DNA of 64,000 bases from an uncultured Aquimarina sp. (GCA_947498705.1 CANMLW010000012.1:1-64000); one strand, 5' to 3'. Shown: positions 34,314-44,110, numbered from the stretch's first letter. Notes: a model not told the origin generated them from the letters alone. Made by a program: numbers and translations.

Positions 34314-34895
34314 ATGAAAAAAATTGGACTCTACTTTGGCACTTTTAACCCAATACATATTGGGCATCTTGCTATTGCAAATCATATGGCAGAATATTCT
34401 GATCTGGACGAATTATGGATGGTAGTTACTCCTCATAACCCTCATAAAAAAAAGAGTTCCTTATTAGATAATCATCATCGCTATGAAATGGTGTATCGAG
34501 CTACACAATCTTACCCAAAGTTACATCCTAGCGATATAGAGTTTAAATTACCACAACCAAACTATACGGTAAATACATTGATTTATTTACAAGAAAAATA
34601 TCCTGAAGATGAATTTCATTTGATCATGGGCGAGGATAATTTAAAAAGCTTTCATAAATGGAAAAATTATGAGGTGATCTTAGAAAAACATCACATTTAT
34701 GTATATCCTCGTATTGCAGAAGGTGTGGTAGAAAATCAGTTTACCGATCACCCAAAAATCCATAGAATAGATGCTCCTATAATGGAGATTTCTTCGACTT
34801 TTATAAGGAAGGCTATCCCCTTAGATAAAAATATTAGGCCATTATTGCCAGAACCCGTTTGGGAGTATATTGATGAAATGAATTTTTACAAATAA
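34314..34895 (+). CDS. nadD: Nicotinate-nucleotide adenylyltransferase
   Basis: 193 residues of the HIGH-motif nucleotidyltransferase fold. GTFNPIHIGHLAIAN (about 9-23) holds both histidines. MVVTPHNPHK contacts the nicotinate mononucleotide, and ISSTFIRKAI is the C-terminal S-x-T-x-x-R adenylate motif. It converts nicotinate mononucleotide plus ATP to deamido-NAD in NAD synthesis. It is the last gene of yicC-gmk-nadD, convergent with dprA across about 98 bp in which I see no strong terminator. Confidence 0.95.
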   Translation: MKKIGLYFGTFNPIHIGHLAIANHMAEYSDLDELWMVVTPHNPHKKKSSLLDNHHRYEMVYRATQSYPKLHPSDIEFKLPQPNYTVNTLIYLQEKYPEDEFHLIMGEDNLKSFHKWKNYEVILEKHHIYVYPRIAEGVVENQFTDHPKIHRIDAPIMEISSTFIRKAIPLDKNIRPLLPEPVWEYIDEMNFYK

Positions 34896-34993
34896 GAGTG
34901 TTTTACTTTGTTTGGAACGATTGTTTTATTTAACCTAAATTTCCCTGTAAATCAATAAAATACAAACAAAAAAAATAGCATTAGCAATCTATA

Positions 34994-36100
34994 TTAAATT
35001 GCCTCAAACAATTTGCCAGGTAAAGGTTTAATCACTCCTTTTAGCTCCATTGTAAGCAAAACTGCAGCTACTTTATAAGTAGGTATTTGGCATTGCAGGG
35101 CAATGACATCTAATAATTCTTTTCCGTTTTTATTTAAAAAAGTATAGATCTTCTTTTCTTGCGCGTCCAACTCTACAAATAATTTCTTTTGTACTGGTTT
35201 TTTCTTTTTTTCTTCATCAAGACTCCAATTTAACATATAAATCAGATCCGATGCATTGGTAAGCATGTGTGCCTGCTGTGTTTTAATAAGCATATTGCAA
35301 CCTTCACTAAAGGGATCATCTGCACGACCAGGGACTGCAAAAACATCTCTGTTATAAGAATTGGCAATATCTGCTGTAACCAAAGAACCTCCTTTACCTG
35401 CGCTTTCGATCACTACAGTGGCTTCACTAAGTCCCGCAATAATTCTGTTACGTCCCAGAAAATTTTTACGATCAAAAGTATCGGTACTCCAGAAATCTGT
35501 AAAAAAACCTCCGTTTTCTTCTACTTGTGCAACATATTTTTTGTGTACTTTGGGGTATATCTGATCAAAACCATGCGCTAGGCAACCAATTGTTTGTAAA
35601 TTATGCTTGATCGCACCCAAATGTGCAGTAATATCAACACCATAGGCAAAACCAGAAACAATTACGGGGTCTAAAGGAGCTAGGGTTTCTATGAGTTCCT
35701 GACAAAATCGTTGTCCATAACTTGTAATTTGTCGAGTCCCTACAATACTGATTATCTTCTTATTTCTAAGATCTATATTTCCTTTACTAAATAACACTAC
35801 TGGGCTATCCAAGCAATGTTTTAATTTTTCTGGATATCCTTTTTCATCAAACACATCATATTTGATATTATTTTGCTCTATAAATAACAGTTCTTTTTCT
35901 GCTGCTTTGAAATGTTCTGGATTATGAATATCCTTCACTTTTGCTGCACCAATCCCATCAATTTTTAATAGATTACTCTTTTTTTCGTTTAAGACAGCTT
36001 CTGCACTTCCAACAACTCCTATTAGTTTTTTAATAGAACTGTCCCCCAGGTGCACTACTTTTTTAAGTGCTAATAGTGCCAAAAAATTTTTGATCGTCAT
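34994..36100 (-). CDS. dprA: DNA-processing protein DprA
   Basis: 368 residues. The N-terminal helix-hairpin-helix region (LLKIDGIGAAKVKDI) is followed by the Rossmann-like DprA core. SIVGTRQITSYGQRF, IVSGFAYGVDITAHLGAI, GRNRIIAGLSEATVVIESAGKGGSLVTA and VFAVPG can be read there. The C-terminal DprA winged helix occupies about 305-368. It loads RecA on incoming single-stranded DNA during transformation. Its presence does not prove competence. It is monocistronic, divergent from the HU/SPOR gene. Confidence 0.95.
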   Translation of the reverse strand: MTIKNFLALLALKKVVHLGDSSIKKLIGVVGSAEAVLNEKKSNLLKIDGIGAAKVKDIHNPEHFKAAEKELLFIEQNNIKYDVFDEKGYPEKLKHCLDSPVVLFSKGNIDLRNKKIISIVGTRQITSYGQRFCQELIETLAPLDPVIVSGFAYGVDITAHLGAIKHNLQTIGCLAHGFDQIYPKVHKKYVAQVEENGGFFTDFWSTDTFDRKNFLGRNRIIAGLSEATVVIESAGKGGSLVTADIANSYNRDVFAVPGRADDPFSEGCNMLIKTQQAHMLTNASDLIYMLNWSLDEEKKKKPVQKKLFVELDAQEKKIYTFLNKNGKELLDVIALQCQIPTYKVAAVLLTMELKGVIKPLPGKLFEAI

Positions 36101-36192
36101 GTAATAATTTGTAAGTCAGTGCAAGAAACAAAAAAAATAGAAACTGTTAATAAAATCAAAAGTCAAGTTTAAAAAACCCTTGGATTTTTTCA

Positions 36193-36200
36193 TACCTTTG
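36193..36200 (+). promoter_or_regulatory. -7 promoter box of the HU/SPOR gene
   Basis: TACCTTTG, an exact TAnnTTTG match, about 93 bp before the start at 36293. No -33 element at the usual distance. Confidence 0.45.
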
Positions 36201-36292
36201 ATTATCCAAACAAATCATCTGTTAATTACCGATATTTTTTAGTTAAAACACTATTTTACAGGTAACTAACCAAATAATTATAAAGGGGAAAA

Positions 36293-37267
36293 ATGAACAA
36301 TACCGCCAAATATATATGTGAATTATTATATCGTTATGAATGTGTGATACTACCAGGGTTTGGAGCATTTTTAACAAGGCGTCAACCAGCTACCATCCAA
36401 GAAAGTAGCGCTACATTTTACCCTCCTAAAAAGTTAATTTCTTTTAACAAACAGCTTCAGAATAACGACGGTCTTTTGGCAAATTACATTGCTTCTGCAG
36501 AAAATATTTCGTACACAGACGCTTTGGCCAAAATACAACGTTTTGTATTATCTCTTAACGAGAAAATATCTTCTGGGCAACGTATTGAATTAGATAAGAT
36601 CGGTATTTTTTATACTTCGGTAGAAAATACACTGCAGTTTGAGCCTTTACAAGACGAAAATTATCTTACAGAAGCGTTTGGCTTAAGTTCTTTTTCTTCT
36701 CCTGTGATTACAAGAGAAGTTCTTAAGGAAGAAGTCGAAGCACTTGAGGAGTCTACTCCACTTACATTTACACCAGAAAAACGTAACGCTAAGCCTTATT
36801 TACAATATGCAGCTGCAGCCGCTATTGTTTTTGGAATGTTTGGATATTTAGGACTTCAAAAAGTAAGTAACAATACCATTTCTTATAACAATAGCGAATT
36901 AAAAAAGGCGAATGAAGAGATCGAAAGTAAAATTCAGGAAGCTACTTTCGAAATTTCTAATCCACTTCCTGCTATTGACCTTACACTTACCAAAGAGGAG
37001 GACATAACTAGTAACACCCAAACAACCCTTGAAGAAGGAAAGTTTTTTATTGTAGCAGGAGCTTATAGAATTGCCGATAACGCAAATAAAAAAGTACAAA
37101 AGCTAAAGGCCGCTGGATTTACCAATGCACATGTTATTGGAGTGAATAAATATGGGCTTCATCAAGTTGCTTATGAGAACTATCAAGACCGATTAGAGGC
37201 AAGACAAGCATTGGCAAAAATCAAAAATGAACAAAATGGTTCTGCCTGGCTATTGATTCGTAATTAA
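36293..37267 (+). CDS. HU-CCDC81 and SPOR domain membrane protein
   Basis: 324 residues. Residues about 1-125 carry two HU-like domains of the CCDC81 bacterial type (YICELLYRYECVILPGFGAFLTRRQPA and ISYTDALAKIQRFVLSLNEKISSGQRIELDKIGIFY). A transmembrane helix follows at about 168-187 (YLQYAAAAAIVFGMFGYLGL), then a short coil. The C-terminal SPOR domain (about 247-322) would bind denuded peptidoglycan at the division site. The cytoplasmic HU-like half is thought to bind partners rather than DNA. The architecture is standard in Bacteroidota and implies a role in cell division or envelope organisation. It is monocistronic. Confidence 0.9.
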   Translation: MNNTAKYICELLYRYECVILPGFGAFLTRRQPATIQESSATFYPPKKLISFNKQLQNNDGLLANYIASAENISYTDALAKIQRFVLSLNEKISSGQRIELDKIGIFYTSVENTLQFEPLQDENYLTEAFGLSSFSSPVITREVLKEEVEALEESTPLTFTPEKRNAKPYLQYAAAAAIVFGMFGYLGLQKVSNNTISYNNSELKKANEEIESKIQEATFEISNPLPAIDLTLTKEEDITSNTQTTLEEGKFFIVAGAYRIADNANKKVQKLKAAGFTNAHVIGVNKYGLHQVAYENYQDRLEARQALAKIKNEQNGSAWLLIRN

Positions 37268-37476
37268 ACCTACTTCATCCTAAAGTATTTTTTATAGTAT
37301 TTGTATTGTATTCTTTTCAGTTTTGTTAACAACAAGCAAAAAAAACGGAAATGAAGTTAGTTATTAAACATGACTTAAGTTCTAAATCTTCAAAAAGAAT
37401 ATAAAATGTTTTGGAGATCTTTTTTCAGAAATAGAAAGGTGATTAAATCGACTACTTACTAAAAGTCTGATAAGCA

Positions 37477-37782
37477 ATGATTCACATAACACAATTAATC
37501 TATATAAAGGATGGAAAGGAAGAAGTATTTCATGAATTTGAAGAAATAGCAATTCCCACTATTCTTAAATACAATGGGCGTCTAACTTTACGGGTTAGAC
37601 CTAATAAAACTTCTATTATCGAAAATAACATCGAAGTTCCTTACGAAATTCATTTAGTTGAATTTGATACTCAAGAAGATTTTGACAACTTTAAATTAGA
37701 TGAAGAACGCAAAAAGTTTCTTCATCTTAAAGAAGAATCGATCGAATCGGCTATTATGATTCAAGGAACGATATTAAAGTAG
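37477..37782 (+). CDS. DUF1330-like / ferredoxin-fold small protein
   Basis: 101 residues, soluble. The pattern MIHITQLIYIKDGKEEVFHEFEEIAIPTILKYNGRL...EIHLVEFDTQEDFDNFKLDEERKKFLHL matches a ferredoxin-like alpha/beta barrel of the DUF1330 or dimeric alpha-beta barrel type. The function is unknown. It stands alone between two AT-rich gaps (about 210 bp before and 130 bp after). The start lacks an upstream alternative. Confidence 0.7.
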   Translation: MIHITQLIYIKDGKEEVFHEFEEIAIPTILKYNGRLTLRVRPNKTSIIENNIEVPYEIHLVEFDTQEDFDNFKLDEERKKFLHLKEESIESAIMIQGTILK

Positions 37783-37925
37783 AAATGTAGTCCGCAACAA
37801 TACATGCAACGTATATTCAATAGTGTCAAGATATTATCTGCATAGAACCTATTGGTAACCTACAAAATTTCTAAGTATTTTATTTTGATTAAATCTAAAT
37901 AAAAGGTATTTTCGTGCCCTTAATT

Positions 37926-38237
37926 ATGGAATTAGTTTTTTCTTCAAAATATTACACCTCCTATCAATCCTCTGTAGAACGTTGTTTTTACATTGATTTT
38001 GGACACAAAAGCGTTAAGGTTTCCTTTTGCCAGTTGCTTAGTTTACGATATAAAGCCAAGCAAATGTCTTCTTATGAGTACCTAGATCAATTGTTAAATC
38101 ATAACGACACAGTACTATTATCTTTATGCGATAAACAGCATATGATCCTGCTGGATACACTAATGGTTTTGGACTTTATAGATCTTATGAAAGGTACCTT
38201 TGCTATGTTAGAACTAAACGCTGTACTTACCTCCTAA
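37926..38237 (+). CDS. Hypothetical protein, 103 residues
   Basis: From the Met at 37926 (MELVFSSKYY); the frame also offers a Met four codons earlier, at 37914. It has no signal peptide. There is a beta-rich N-terminal half (CFYIDFGHKSVKVSFCQLLSLRYKA) and a C-terminal LLSLCDKQHMILLDTLMVLDFIDLMKGTFAMLEL, rather rich in Cys, Leu and Met. I do not recognise it. It precedes the ferritin gene by about 90 bp on the same strand, which is suggestive but not proof of a shared iron-related function. Confidence 0.6.
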   Translation: MELVFSSKYYTSYQSSVERCFYIDFGHKSVKVSFCQLLSLRYKAKQMSSYEYLDQLLNHNDTVLLSLCDKQHMILLDTLMVLDFIDLMKGTFAMLELNAVLTS

Positions 38238-38327
38238 CAACTGCCATAGAATTAGACTTAGTATAAATTGAGGACCGATCAGGTTTTAACGTGAGATTTT
38301 CCATATTTTTATTAAAAATACCCGGGC

Positions 38328-38837
38328 ATGGAAAATCTGACAAGACAAGAAATAAGCATTAATCTAGAGGTAATGGATATGCTTAATCAGCAAATTGAAA
38401 AGGAACAAAAGGCGTCATCCTTATATTTGGCAATGGCATCTTGGTGTGATCAAAGAACATTAGTAAATAGCGCAACTTTTTTTTATAAACAAGCAGAAGA
38501 AGAAAGAGAACATATGATGAAAATTTTTAAATTCATCAATGATACTGGAGGATCAGCATATTCTCCTAATGTTTCTGACATCACACATGAGTTTTCTTCC
38601 TTAAGAGAAATTTATGAAACTGCACTACAACATGAAATAGCTATCACACAGTCTATCTATAAAATTGTTGCAAAATGTAGATCGGTAAATGACTTTGGTT
38701 CTGAAAACTTCTTAATGTGGTTTGTAGAAGAACAACTTGAAGAAGAAGAGACGATCAAAGATATTTTGGACATGTTTGATTTATCAGGAGATATGCCACT
38801 TCAATACATCGATGAAAGAATACCAACTGATAAGTAA
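38328..38837 (+). CDS. ftnA: Ferritin (non-heme)
   Basis: 169 residues, the four-helix ferritin bundle. Ferroxidase-centre ligands are visible: E26 in the first helix (EKEQKASSLYLAMASW), then E59 and H62 in AEEEREHMM, with later Glu in QHEIAITQSIY and WFVEEQLEEEE. It stores iron as ferric mineral in a 24-mer. The start is right after a C-rich CCCGGGC and a TATTTTTA box. A strong terminator lies at 38921-38957. It complements the heme cluster in iron handling. Confidence 0.94.
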   Translation: MENLTRQEISINLEVMDMLNQQIEKEQKASSLYLAMASWCDQRTLVNSATFFYKQAEEEREHMMKIFKFINDTGGSAYSPNVSDITHEFSSLREIYETALQHEIAITQSIYKIVAKCRSVNDFGSENFLMWFVEEQLEEEETIKDILDMFDLSGDMPLQYIDERIPTDK

Positions 38838-38920
38838 AACAATCAACTTCTCACATTGAAAAAAGTTTAAACCAGTTCTTAAAAGACAACTTATATCAAA
38901 GATATAAGCGAAGAAAAACT

Positions 38921-38957
38921 CAGCTACTTTGTTGATAAATAAAGAACAAAGTAGCTG
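38921..38957 (+). terminator. Terminator of the ferritin gene
   Basis: Perfect 13-bp stem CAGCTACTTTGTT / AACAAAGTAGCTG with an 11-nt loop and TTTTCTATTT tail. Confidence 0.88.
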
Positions 38958-39036
38958 TTTTCTATTTAAATTTTCAAATAACTCCATCATTCGTTACCAT
39001 AATCATACACTAAGACTTAAAAACAAATAGTCATTA

Positions 39037-39065
39037 TTGTATTTTTATAGTATATCCTATCTTTG
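39037..39065 (+). promoter_or_regulatory. Promoter of the thioesterase gene
   Basis: TTG at 39037-39039 and TATCTTTG at 39058-39065, separated by 18 bp. This fits the Bacteroidota -33/-7 consensus. The -7 box ends 16 bp before the start at 39082. Confidence 0.55.
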
Positions 39066-39081
39066 CCAAAATTTGAATTGT

Positions 39082-39591
39082 ATGGAAGCTAAATCACCTT
39101 CTGCATCGGTTGCTATTCTTACCGACCTTGTTTTACCAAGCGAAACAAACCCACTAAACAATCTTTTTGGAGGAGAATTACTCGCTAGAATGGATCGAGC
39201 AGCAAGTATATCTGCAGGCAGACATTCTAGAAGAATTGTTGTAACCGCATCGGTAAATCACGTAGCTTTTAACAGAGCTATTCCTTTAGGAAGTGTTGTA
39301 ACGGTCGAAGCAAAGGTTTCTAGAGCTTTTAAGACCTCTATGGAGGTTGTTCTGGATGTTTGGGTAGAAGATCGACAAAGTGGTGATAGAAGCAAAGCAA
39401 ATGAAGCCATATACACCTTTGTTGCAGTAAATGAAAGTGGAATTCCTGTATCGATTCCTCCTATCGTACCCGAAACAGAAGAAGAAAAACAACGATATGA
39501 TGCTGCATTAAGACGCAAGCAATTAAGCTTAGTCCTGGCCGGAAAAATGAAACCAAGCGAAGCCACAGAGCTTAAGGCTTTATTCATATAA
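39082..39591 (+). CDS. Acyl-CoA thioesterase, hotdog fold
   Basis: 169 residues from the Met at 39082 (MEAKSPSASV). The longer frame from 39037 would include the promoter box. The single hotdog domain has LPSETNPLNNLFGGELLARMDRAASISA, with the conserved Asn-Gly segment, and VVTASVNHVAFNRAIPLGSVVTVEA. It belongs to the YciA/ACOT group that hydrolyses acyl-CoA to fatty acid and CoA. The C-terminal ~35 residues are a charged helix (EEEKQRYDAALRRKQLSLVL) found in Bacteroidota members. Its acyl-chain preference cannot be read. It is monocistronic. Confidence 0.9.
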   Translation: MEAKSPSASVAILTDLVLPSETNPLNNLFGGELLARMDRAASISAGRHSRRIVVTASVNHVAFNRAIPLGSVVTVEAKVSRAFKTSMEVVLDVWVEDRQSGDRSKANEAIYTFVAVNESGIPVSIPPIVPETEEEKQRYDAALRRKQLSLVLAGKMKPSEATELKALFI

Positions 39592-39742
39592 CACTTATAA
39601 TCAATCTACTAAGAACATTATATTATTGGATATTTTTTAATTGAAACGATTGTTTTAATTAATTATGTATTTAAAAGCTCAATATTGTTTTGCAATAAGA
39701 GTAAGACCTATGCAGAATATGAGCCGTAGCATAAGTAGATAA

Positions 39743-39784
39743 AAAAAACCATGAATTCTCAACAATCAGAATTCATGGTTTTTT
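39743..39784. terminator. Bidirectional terminator
   Basis: 17-bp stem AAAAAACCATGAATTCT and its reverse complement, loop of 8 nt. It lies just beyond the stop of the minus-strand metallophosphoesterase gene. Confidence 0.85.
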
Positions 39785-39808
39785 GGTAGAATCAACACTT
39801 AAAATTAT

Positions 39809-42800
39809 TTACTTTCTAATCAACCTTTGCGTATACAAAGGATTATCGTTTTGATCATTGATGGATAAGAAATAGATCCCAGAATGTTTAACTTCAGGGC
39901 GTATTGTTAATACCTTATCTTTTATAGCAACTATATTTTTACTAAACACAACCGTTCCATTAACATTATACATTACCACTGTATAACCTTCTCCTTCTCT
40001 AAGCCACGAGGTATCGATTGTTACATCTCTTGTAAAAGGATTTGGAAATACTACCAATTGCTGGTTTTTGATAGTTGAAATTCTTTCGGACTTACTGGAC
40101 GATGTTACATATTCTACAATCAACTTGGCAGCTTTACTCGCTCCTCCTTCATAAGAATCTGCCACCCTTTTTGCAGAAGTACTTGTCAAACTATTTCCTG
40201 TTCCTCTAATTATAAATCCAGCATTGTTTCCCGATGACCAGCTACCCAGATTCACCAAACTTTGCACCATTGCTTTAAGATCTGGTGTACGCTGTGCACT
40301 ACCGTTTTGGTTGCTAGACCAGGCCCCAGGACTCCAGATAACTTTATTAGAAAAAGTAGTTCTACTGGACACATTATTAGTACCAGAAAACGCTGGCGAA
40401 TTTGAATCGTTATGTAATGATATCTCCAAAGATGCACTTGCACTGTTACTTTCATCTGCATTAAACTGGATATAGGCATTTGTGATCGTTGCATTTTTGG
40501 GTATTGTAACCGATCTAAAACGCAATCCTATTGTTTGATACCCATTACTATTATAACTATCATATACCATTTCAAGATCACTACTATTAGCATAGATCGT
40601 ACCATTTTGACTTTCTTCAACATCGTCACTCCCGCTGGTAATGGCTACTTCTACTCTTCCTGTTTGTCCTCCTGTTATCTCACTAAAATTAGCAGTAACA
40701 CTCTTATTAGCGTTCATGACAATGGTATTTGGACTGGTTGTTCCAGAAAGTGATCCGCTCCAACTATCAAATTTCCAACCCGATGCTGGAGATGCCGTAA
40801 CCGTAGCGGCACTACCACTATTATAAGTACCTCCACCACTTACAGAACCTTGCCCTGTAGTATTGGTGGTTAGGGTATATGTTGTAGAAGTTGTAGATCT
40901 TGTATAATTAGCATAAATAGAATACCTATAATTGCTTTGTGAACCTGAACCATAACTTGATGGCATATTGTTACCACTACTTGACCAACTGGATCCAGTG
41001 GCTTGATATCTACCTGGACTACCACTTACATAAGCAATACCAGGATTATTAGAAAATATCCATGCTAACCATACTTGGGCTCCATTTGCAACAGTCACCG
41101 GACTTTGCAAAGAAATTGTTTGCCAACCTCTTGTAGATCTTATAGCGGTGATCGGTGTTTGACCTAATCTGTTACCAGGCACCCCATTATTATCTGCATA
41201 TACTCCCAATTGCACACTTCCAGAACCTTCTTCAATATGCACAGCAAGACTTTGTAAAGTACCATTTTCGTTAATAGTATAAGGCATTGCTCTTCTTGTA
41301 GAGTGTGTAGCATTACTTGTGCCAACAGAGGTAATACCCAAGGTATATAACTGGGAAGAACCATCTAATGTAGTTGCAGAAGCAGTATTACCATATCCCG
41401 AAGTGTTTCCGGCAGCATCCTTTGCTCTTACTTTAAAAGAATAAGATGTATTAGGACTTAAACCAGTTGCTGTATATGAGGTTCCTGTTACACTTGCAAT
41501 AATACTATTGGTATTTACCTGATGAATATCATAACCAGTTACGCCTATATTATCAGAAGAAGCACTCCAATTTAAAGAAATTGTACTAGCAGTTGGATTG
41601 GATGCTACTAAATTTGCAGGAATAGTCGGAGCTTGATTATCTACAACATTAGTATTATTAATAGTGACTACACTACCATTAGAAGGATTCCAGATATCTA
41701 TACCAGAAGGGATTTGAAAAACATTATTATTTGATACCGCACTTACTTGTGATGCATTATCAACTTTTATAGTTCTTATTTCAATTTTATTTTCATCTAC
41801 AAATATCCATTTAAACTGATTAAATCTACCAGAGTTACGAGTCCAGTTCTTACTATCATTATTACTTCGTAACGGTGCTCCCCAACATCCTTCTCCTGCA
41901 TATACAGTTCCGTTTTGATCGTCTCTGACAAATCCTTCATCACTGCCAGATCCAGTAGAAGGTCGCACGGGCCATGTAGTTTTTACAGTATGAGAATCAC
42001 ATTCCATAACGAACTTAACACCTTTATCATAAAATAACTGTGCCCAATTACTATATTCACTATTTCCTTCGGATTTTGAAGAAACGTGAGGTCTCATAGG
42101 TTTATGATATTGTGCCATTTTCCAGATAACTCCACTATTTGCATTCAAATCACTTTGCAGCCAGTTTGTTTGGCTTCCAGAAATAGATATTTCACTATTT
42201 AAGGTATAGGCTCTTATTAGATTATTTCCAAAAGTCAATGCATAGTAAACACTCGAAGAAGGAGTATCAAATAAATTGTAAATACTATTATTACTATCCT
42301 CATGGTTTCCACGAGCAGCCACTATAGGAAACATTCTATTATCAGAAGCAATCGTTAGCTGCCAATCGTTAAACCAATCTTGCCACTCTCCGCTAGAATC
42401 ACCATTGGTCATATCTCCTCCAAATAAAATTGCATGAGGCTTTAACTTGGCAACCAGACGATTCGCATTTTGCCTTGGTGTACGATTGTTTCTAGAATCT
42501 CCCCCAGCAATAAAAGATAAGCGGCTATTATTAGCGGGTGCTGTTTTAAACCAAAAACGTTGACTTGTTCCTTGGCTATCCCTAATCACAAAATAATACG
42601 CAGTGTCAGGTTGTAAACCTGTTAATCTTGCAAAGGTATTGGTCATTCCCTTATAAGAAACGGTACGATCTGGTGTTTTTGAATTGGGATAACTTGTATA
42701 ATTGGTTCCAAAATCTGTAGTTCCGTAATAAACGGTAGGGTTACTCCCAGAAATTTGATTCCACCCTACTACTATAGAGGTTGACGGATTTCCTCTTAAG

Positions 42801-42877
42801 GTAAGGCGATATTTGTCATTTGAAGAATACGCATGTAACCCCATTAGGATTACAATCAATATTATGAGTTTTTTCAT
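39809..42877 (-). CDS. T9SS-exported metallophosphoesterase with FN3 and sorting domain
   Basis: 1022 residues. Signal peptide (about 1-17); an N-terminal fibronectin-like cap as in purple acid phosphatases (about 22-112); a calcineurin-like phosphoesterase core with GGDSR (125-129), GGDMTNGD (153-160), GNHED (190-194), YHKP (257-260) and DSHT (294-297). A fibronectin type III domain spans about 415-503, a carbohydrate-binding-like beta-sandwich about 515-660, and a divergent InlB-like repeat about 667-732. A DNRLRE/CBM96-like domain (about 740-910) and a T9SS type A sorting domain (about 945-1022, FPNPFTRDVTID...GIYFLSIND...QRLIRK) complete it. It is a surface or secreted phosphatase or phosphodiesterase, probably linked to polymer binding. 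The gene stands alone. Confidence 0.9.
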   Translation of the reverse strand: MKKLIILIVILMGLHAYSSNDKYRLTLRGNPSTSIVVGWNQISGSNPTVYYGTTDFGTNYTSYPNSKTPDRTVSYKGMTNTFARLTGLQPDTAYYFVIRDSQGTSQRFWFKTAPANNSRLSFIAGGDSRNNRTPRQNANRLVAKLKPHAILFGGDMTNGDSSGEWQDWFNDWQLTIASDNRMFPIVAARGNHEDSNNSIYNLFDTPSSSVYYALTFGNNLIRAYTLNSEISISGSQTNWLQSDLNANSGVIWKMAQYHKPMRPHVSSKSEGNSEYSNWAQLFYDKGVKFVMECDSHTVKTTWPVRPSTGSGSDEGFVRDDQNGTVYAGEGCWGAPLRSNNDSKNWTRNSGRFNQFKWIFVDENKIEIRTIKVDNASQVSAVSNNNVFQIPSGIDIWNPSNGSVVTINNTNVVDNQAPTIPANLVASNPTASTISLNWSASSDNIGVTGYDIHQVNTNSIIASVTGTSYTATGLSPNTSYSFKVRAKDAAGNTSGYGNTASATTLDGSSQLYTLGITSVGTSNATHSTRRAMPYTINENGTLQSLAVHIEEGSGSVQLGVYADNNGVPGNRLGQTPITAIRSTRGWQTISLQSPVTVANGAQVWLAWIFSNNPGIAYVSGSPGRYQATGSSWSSSGNNMPSSYGSGSQSNYRYSIYANYTRSTTSTTYTLTTNTTGQGSVSGGGTYNSGSAATVTASPASGWKFDSWSGSLSGTTSPNTIVMNANKSVTANFSEITGGQTGRVEVAITSGSDDVEESQNGTIYANSSDLEMVYDSYNSNGYQTIGLRFRSVTIPKNATITNAYIQFNADESNSASASLEISLHNDSNSPAFSGTNNVSSRTTFSNKVIWSPGAWSSNQNGSAQRTPDLKAMVQSLVNLGSWSSGNNAGFIIRGTGNSLTSTSAKRVADSYEGGASKAAKLIVEYVTSSSKSERISTIKNQQLVVFPNPFTRDVTIDTSWLREGEGYTVVMYNVNGTVVFSKNIVAIKDKVLTIRPEVKHSGIYFLSINDQNDNPLYTQRLIRK

Positions 42878-43073
42878 TGAGGTAGGTTTGATTAATATGT
42901 GTTAGTTACAATTATTTCAAAGACATCTATTCATACAAATCTACTATCATGTGGTGTTAAAACAATCCCAACATTTTTTTTTTAACGAACATTTAATCTT
43001 CTTAACCCAAGCATCTTACAGATATATCTTTTAATTTCCGTTTTCTTAACATTAAAACCAGATCTTTACTTTT

Positions 43074-43937
43074 ATGAAACAATTAAATCTAAAAGTTTTA
43101 TTAAAAATATCAGTTTGCTTGATATTTATTGGCCGTGCATGGCAGCATCTTTTTTGGGATGCTCCTTATCGATCTTTTTTTTGGGATGAAGCCTTATTAA
43201 AACCTATTATTGAAGGACTTTTTAATACCACATGGTATGAATATGTAACCAGCGAACGTACAGATTGGTATATACAAAGTAGTATTAGAATAAATGGTTT
43301 TATCTATCTTATTGCAGCAATTGCCACCCTATTTATACATCAAAAAAACAGAAAATGGGTACAATACCCTATATTTCTGGGAGGACTTAGCTTAATTATC
43401 CTTTCGTTATTAATGACCAAAGAAAAGTTCTATCATATCGCTCAATTTTTTGAGCATAGCATTCAGTTTGGACTTCCTTTTGTTTTACTCTATAGTTTTA
43501 AGAAAAAAGCAACTTACAAAACTATAGTAACCACTTTAAAAGTTCTGATTGCCGTTACCTTTGTCTCTCACGGATTATATGCCTTCGGGTTTTATCCAGT
43601 ACCCGGAAAATTCATCGATATGGTTATTCATATTTTTGGATGTTCTGAAACTACCGCCATATCGTTTCTATACATCGCGGGCATTTTAGATTTTATAATA
43701 GCTGTTCTGATTTTTATTCCTAAAGTCTCAAAATTTGCATTGTGGTATGCAATTGTCTGGGGATTACTAACCGCATTTGCCAGAATTGTTGCCAATTTTT
43801 ATATTGATTTCCCATGGCAATCTATTCATCAAAACTTGTATGGAGTACTGTATAGGTTACCTCATGGTTTGGTTCCATTTATCACATTGTTATTGATACT
43901 TCCAACTTTCAATTTGTTCAAAAAAGAAGTACAATAA
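43074..43937 (+). CDS. Polytopic membrane protein of unknown function
   Basis: 287 residues with roughly seven hydrophobic segments (at about 10-24, 75-93, 102-118, 130-146, 158-178, 200-222 and 225-285). Charged and aromatic stretches near the N-terminus (RAWQHLFWDAPYRSFFWDEALLKP) and conserved His/Trp (FEHSIQFGLPF, VSHGLYAFGFYPVPGKF) might bind a cofactor or quinone, but I do not know the family. No neighbours share its strand closely: it is divergent from the metallophosphoesterase and convergent with the EnvC-like operon. Confidence 0.7.
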   Translation: MKQLNLKVLLKISVCLIFIGRAWQHLFWDAPYRSFFWDEALLKPIIEGLFNTTWYEYVTSERTDWYIQSSIRINGFIYLIAAIATLFIHQKNRKWVQYPIFLGGLSLIILSLLMTKEKFYHIAQFFEHSIQFGLPFVLLYSFKKKATYKTIVTTLKVLIAVTFVSHGLYAFGFYPVPGKFIDMVIHIFGCSETTAISFLYIAGILDFIIAVLIFIPKVSKFALWYAIVWGLLTAFARIVANFYIDFPWQSIHQNLYGVLYRLPHGLVPFITLLLILPTFNLFKKEVQ

Positions 43938-44110
43938 CCTTATCGGGTATTGTTGTTTTCTAATTTTTAGCTCAAATAAAGAGGTCTTTAAAAAATATAG
44001 TATCCTAAAAACTAAAAATTACTGCTTAAACTTAACATTTCAAATACTATTGAAAGCTTTGTTATTGAAAAAAACATAGCTTTCTAAAAGAAGAGTTTTG
44101 TTGGCTATTA

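Noticed and set aside
34916-39662. Shared AACGATTGTTTTA element at 34916 and 39645
   Set aside because: A 13-base AT-rich match between two gene-end regions is expected by chance in 64 kb of such composition, and there is no symmetry.
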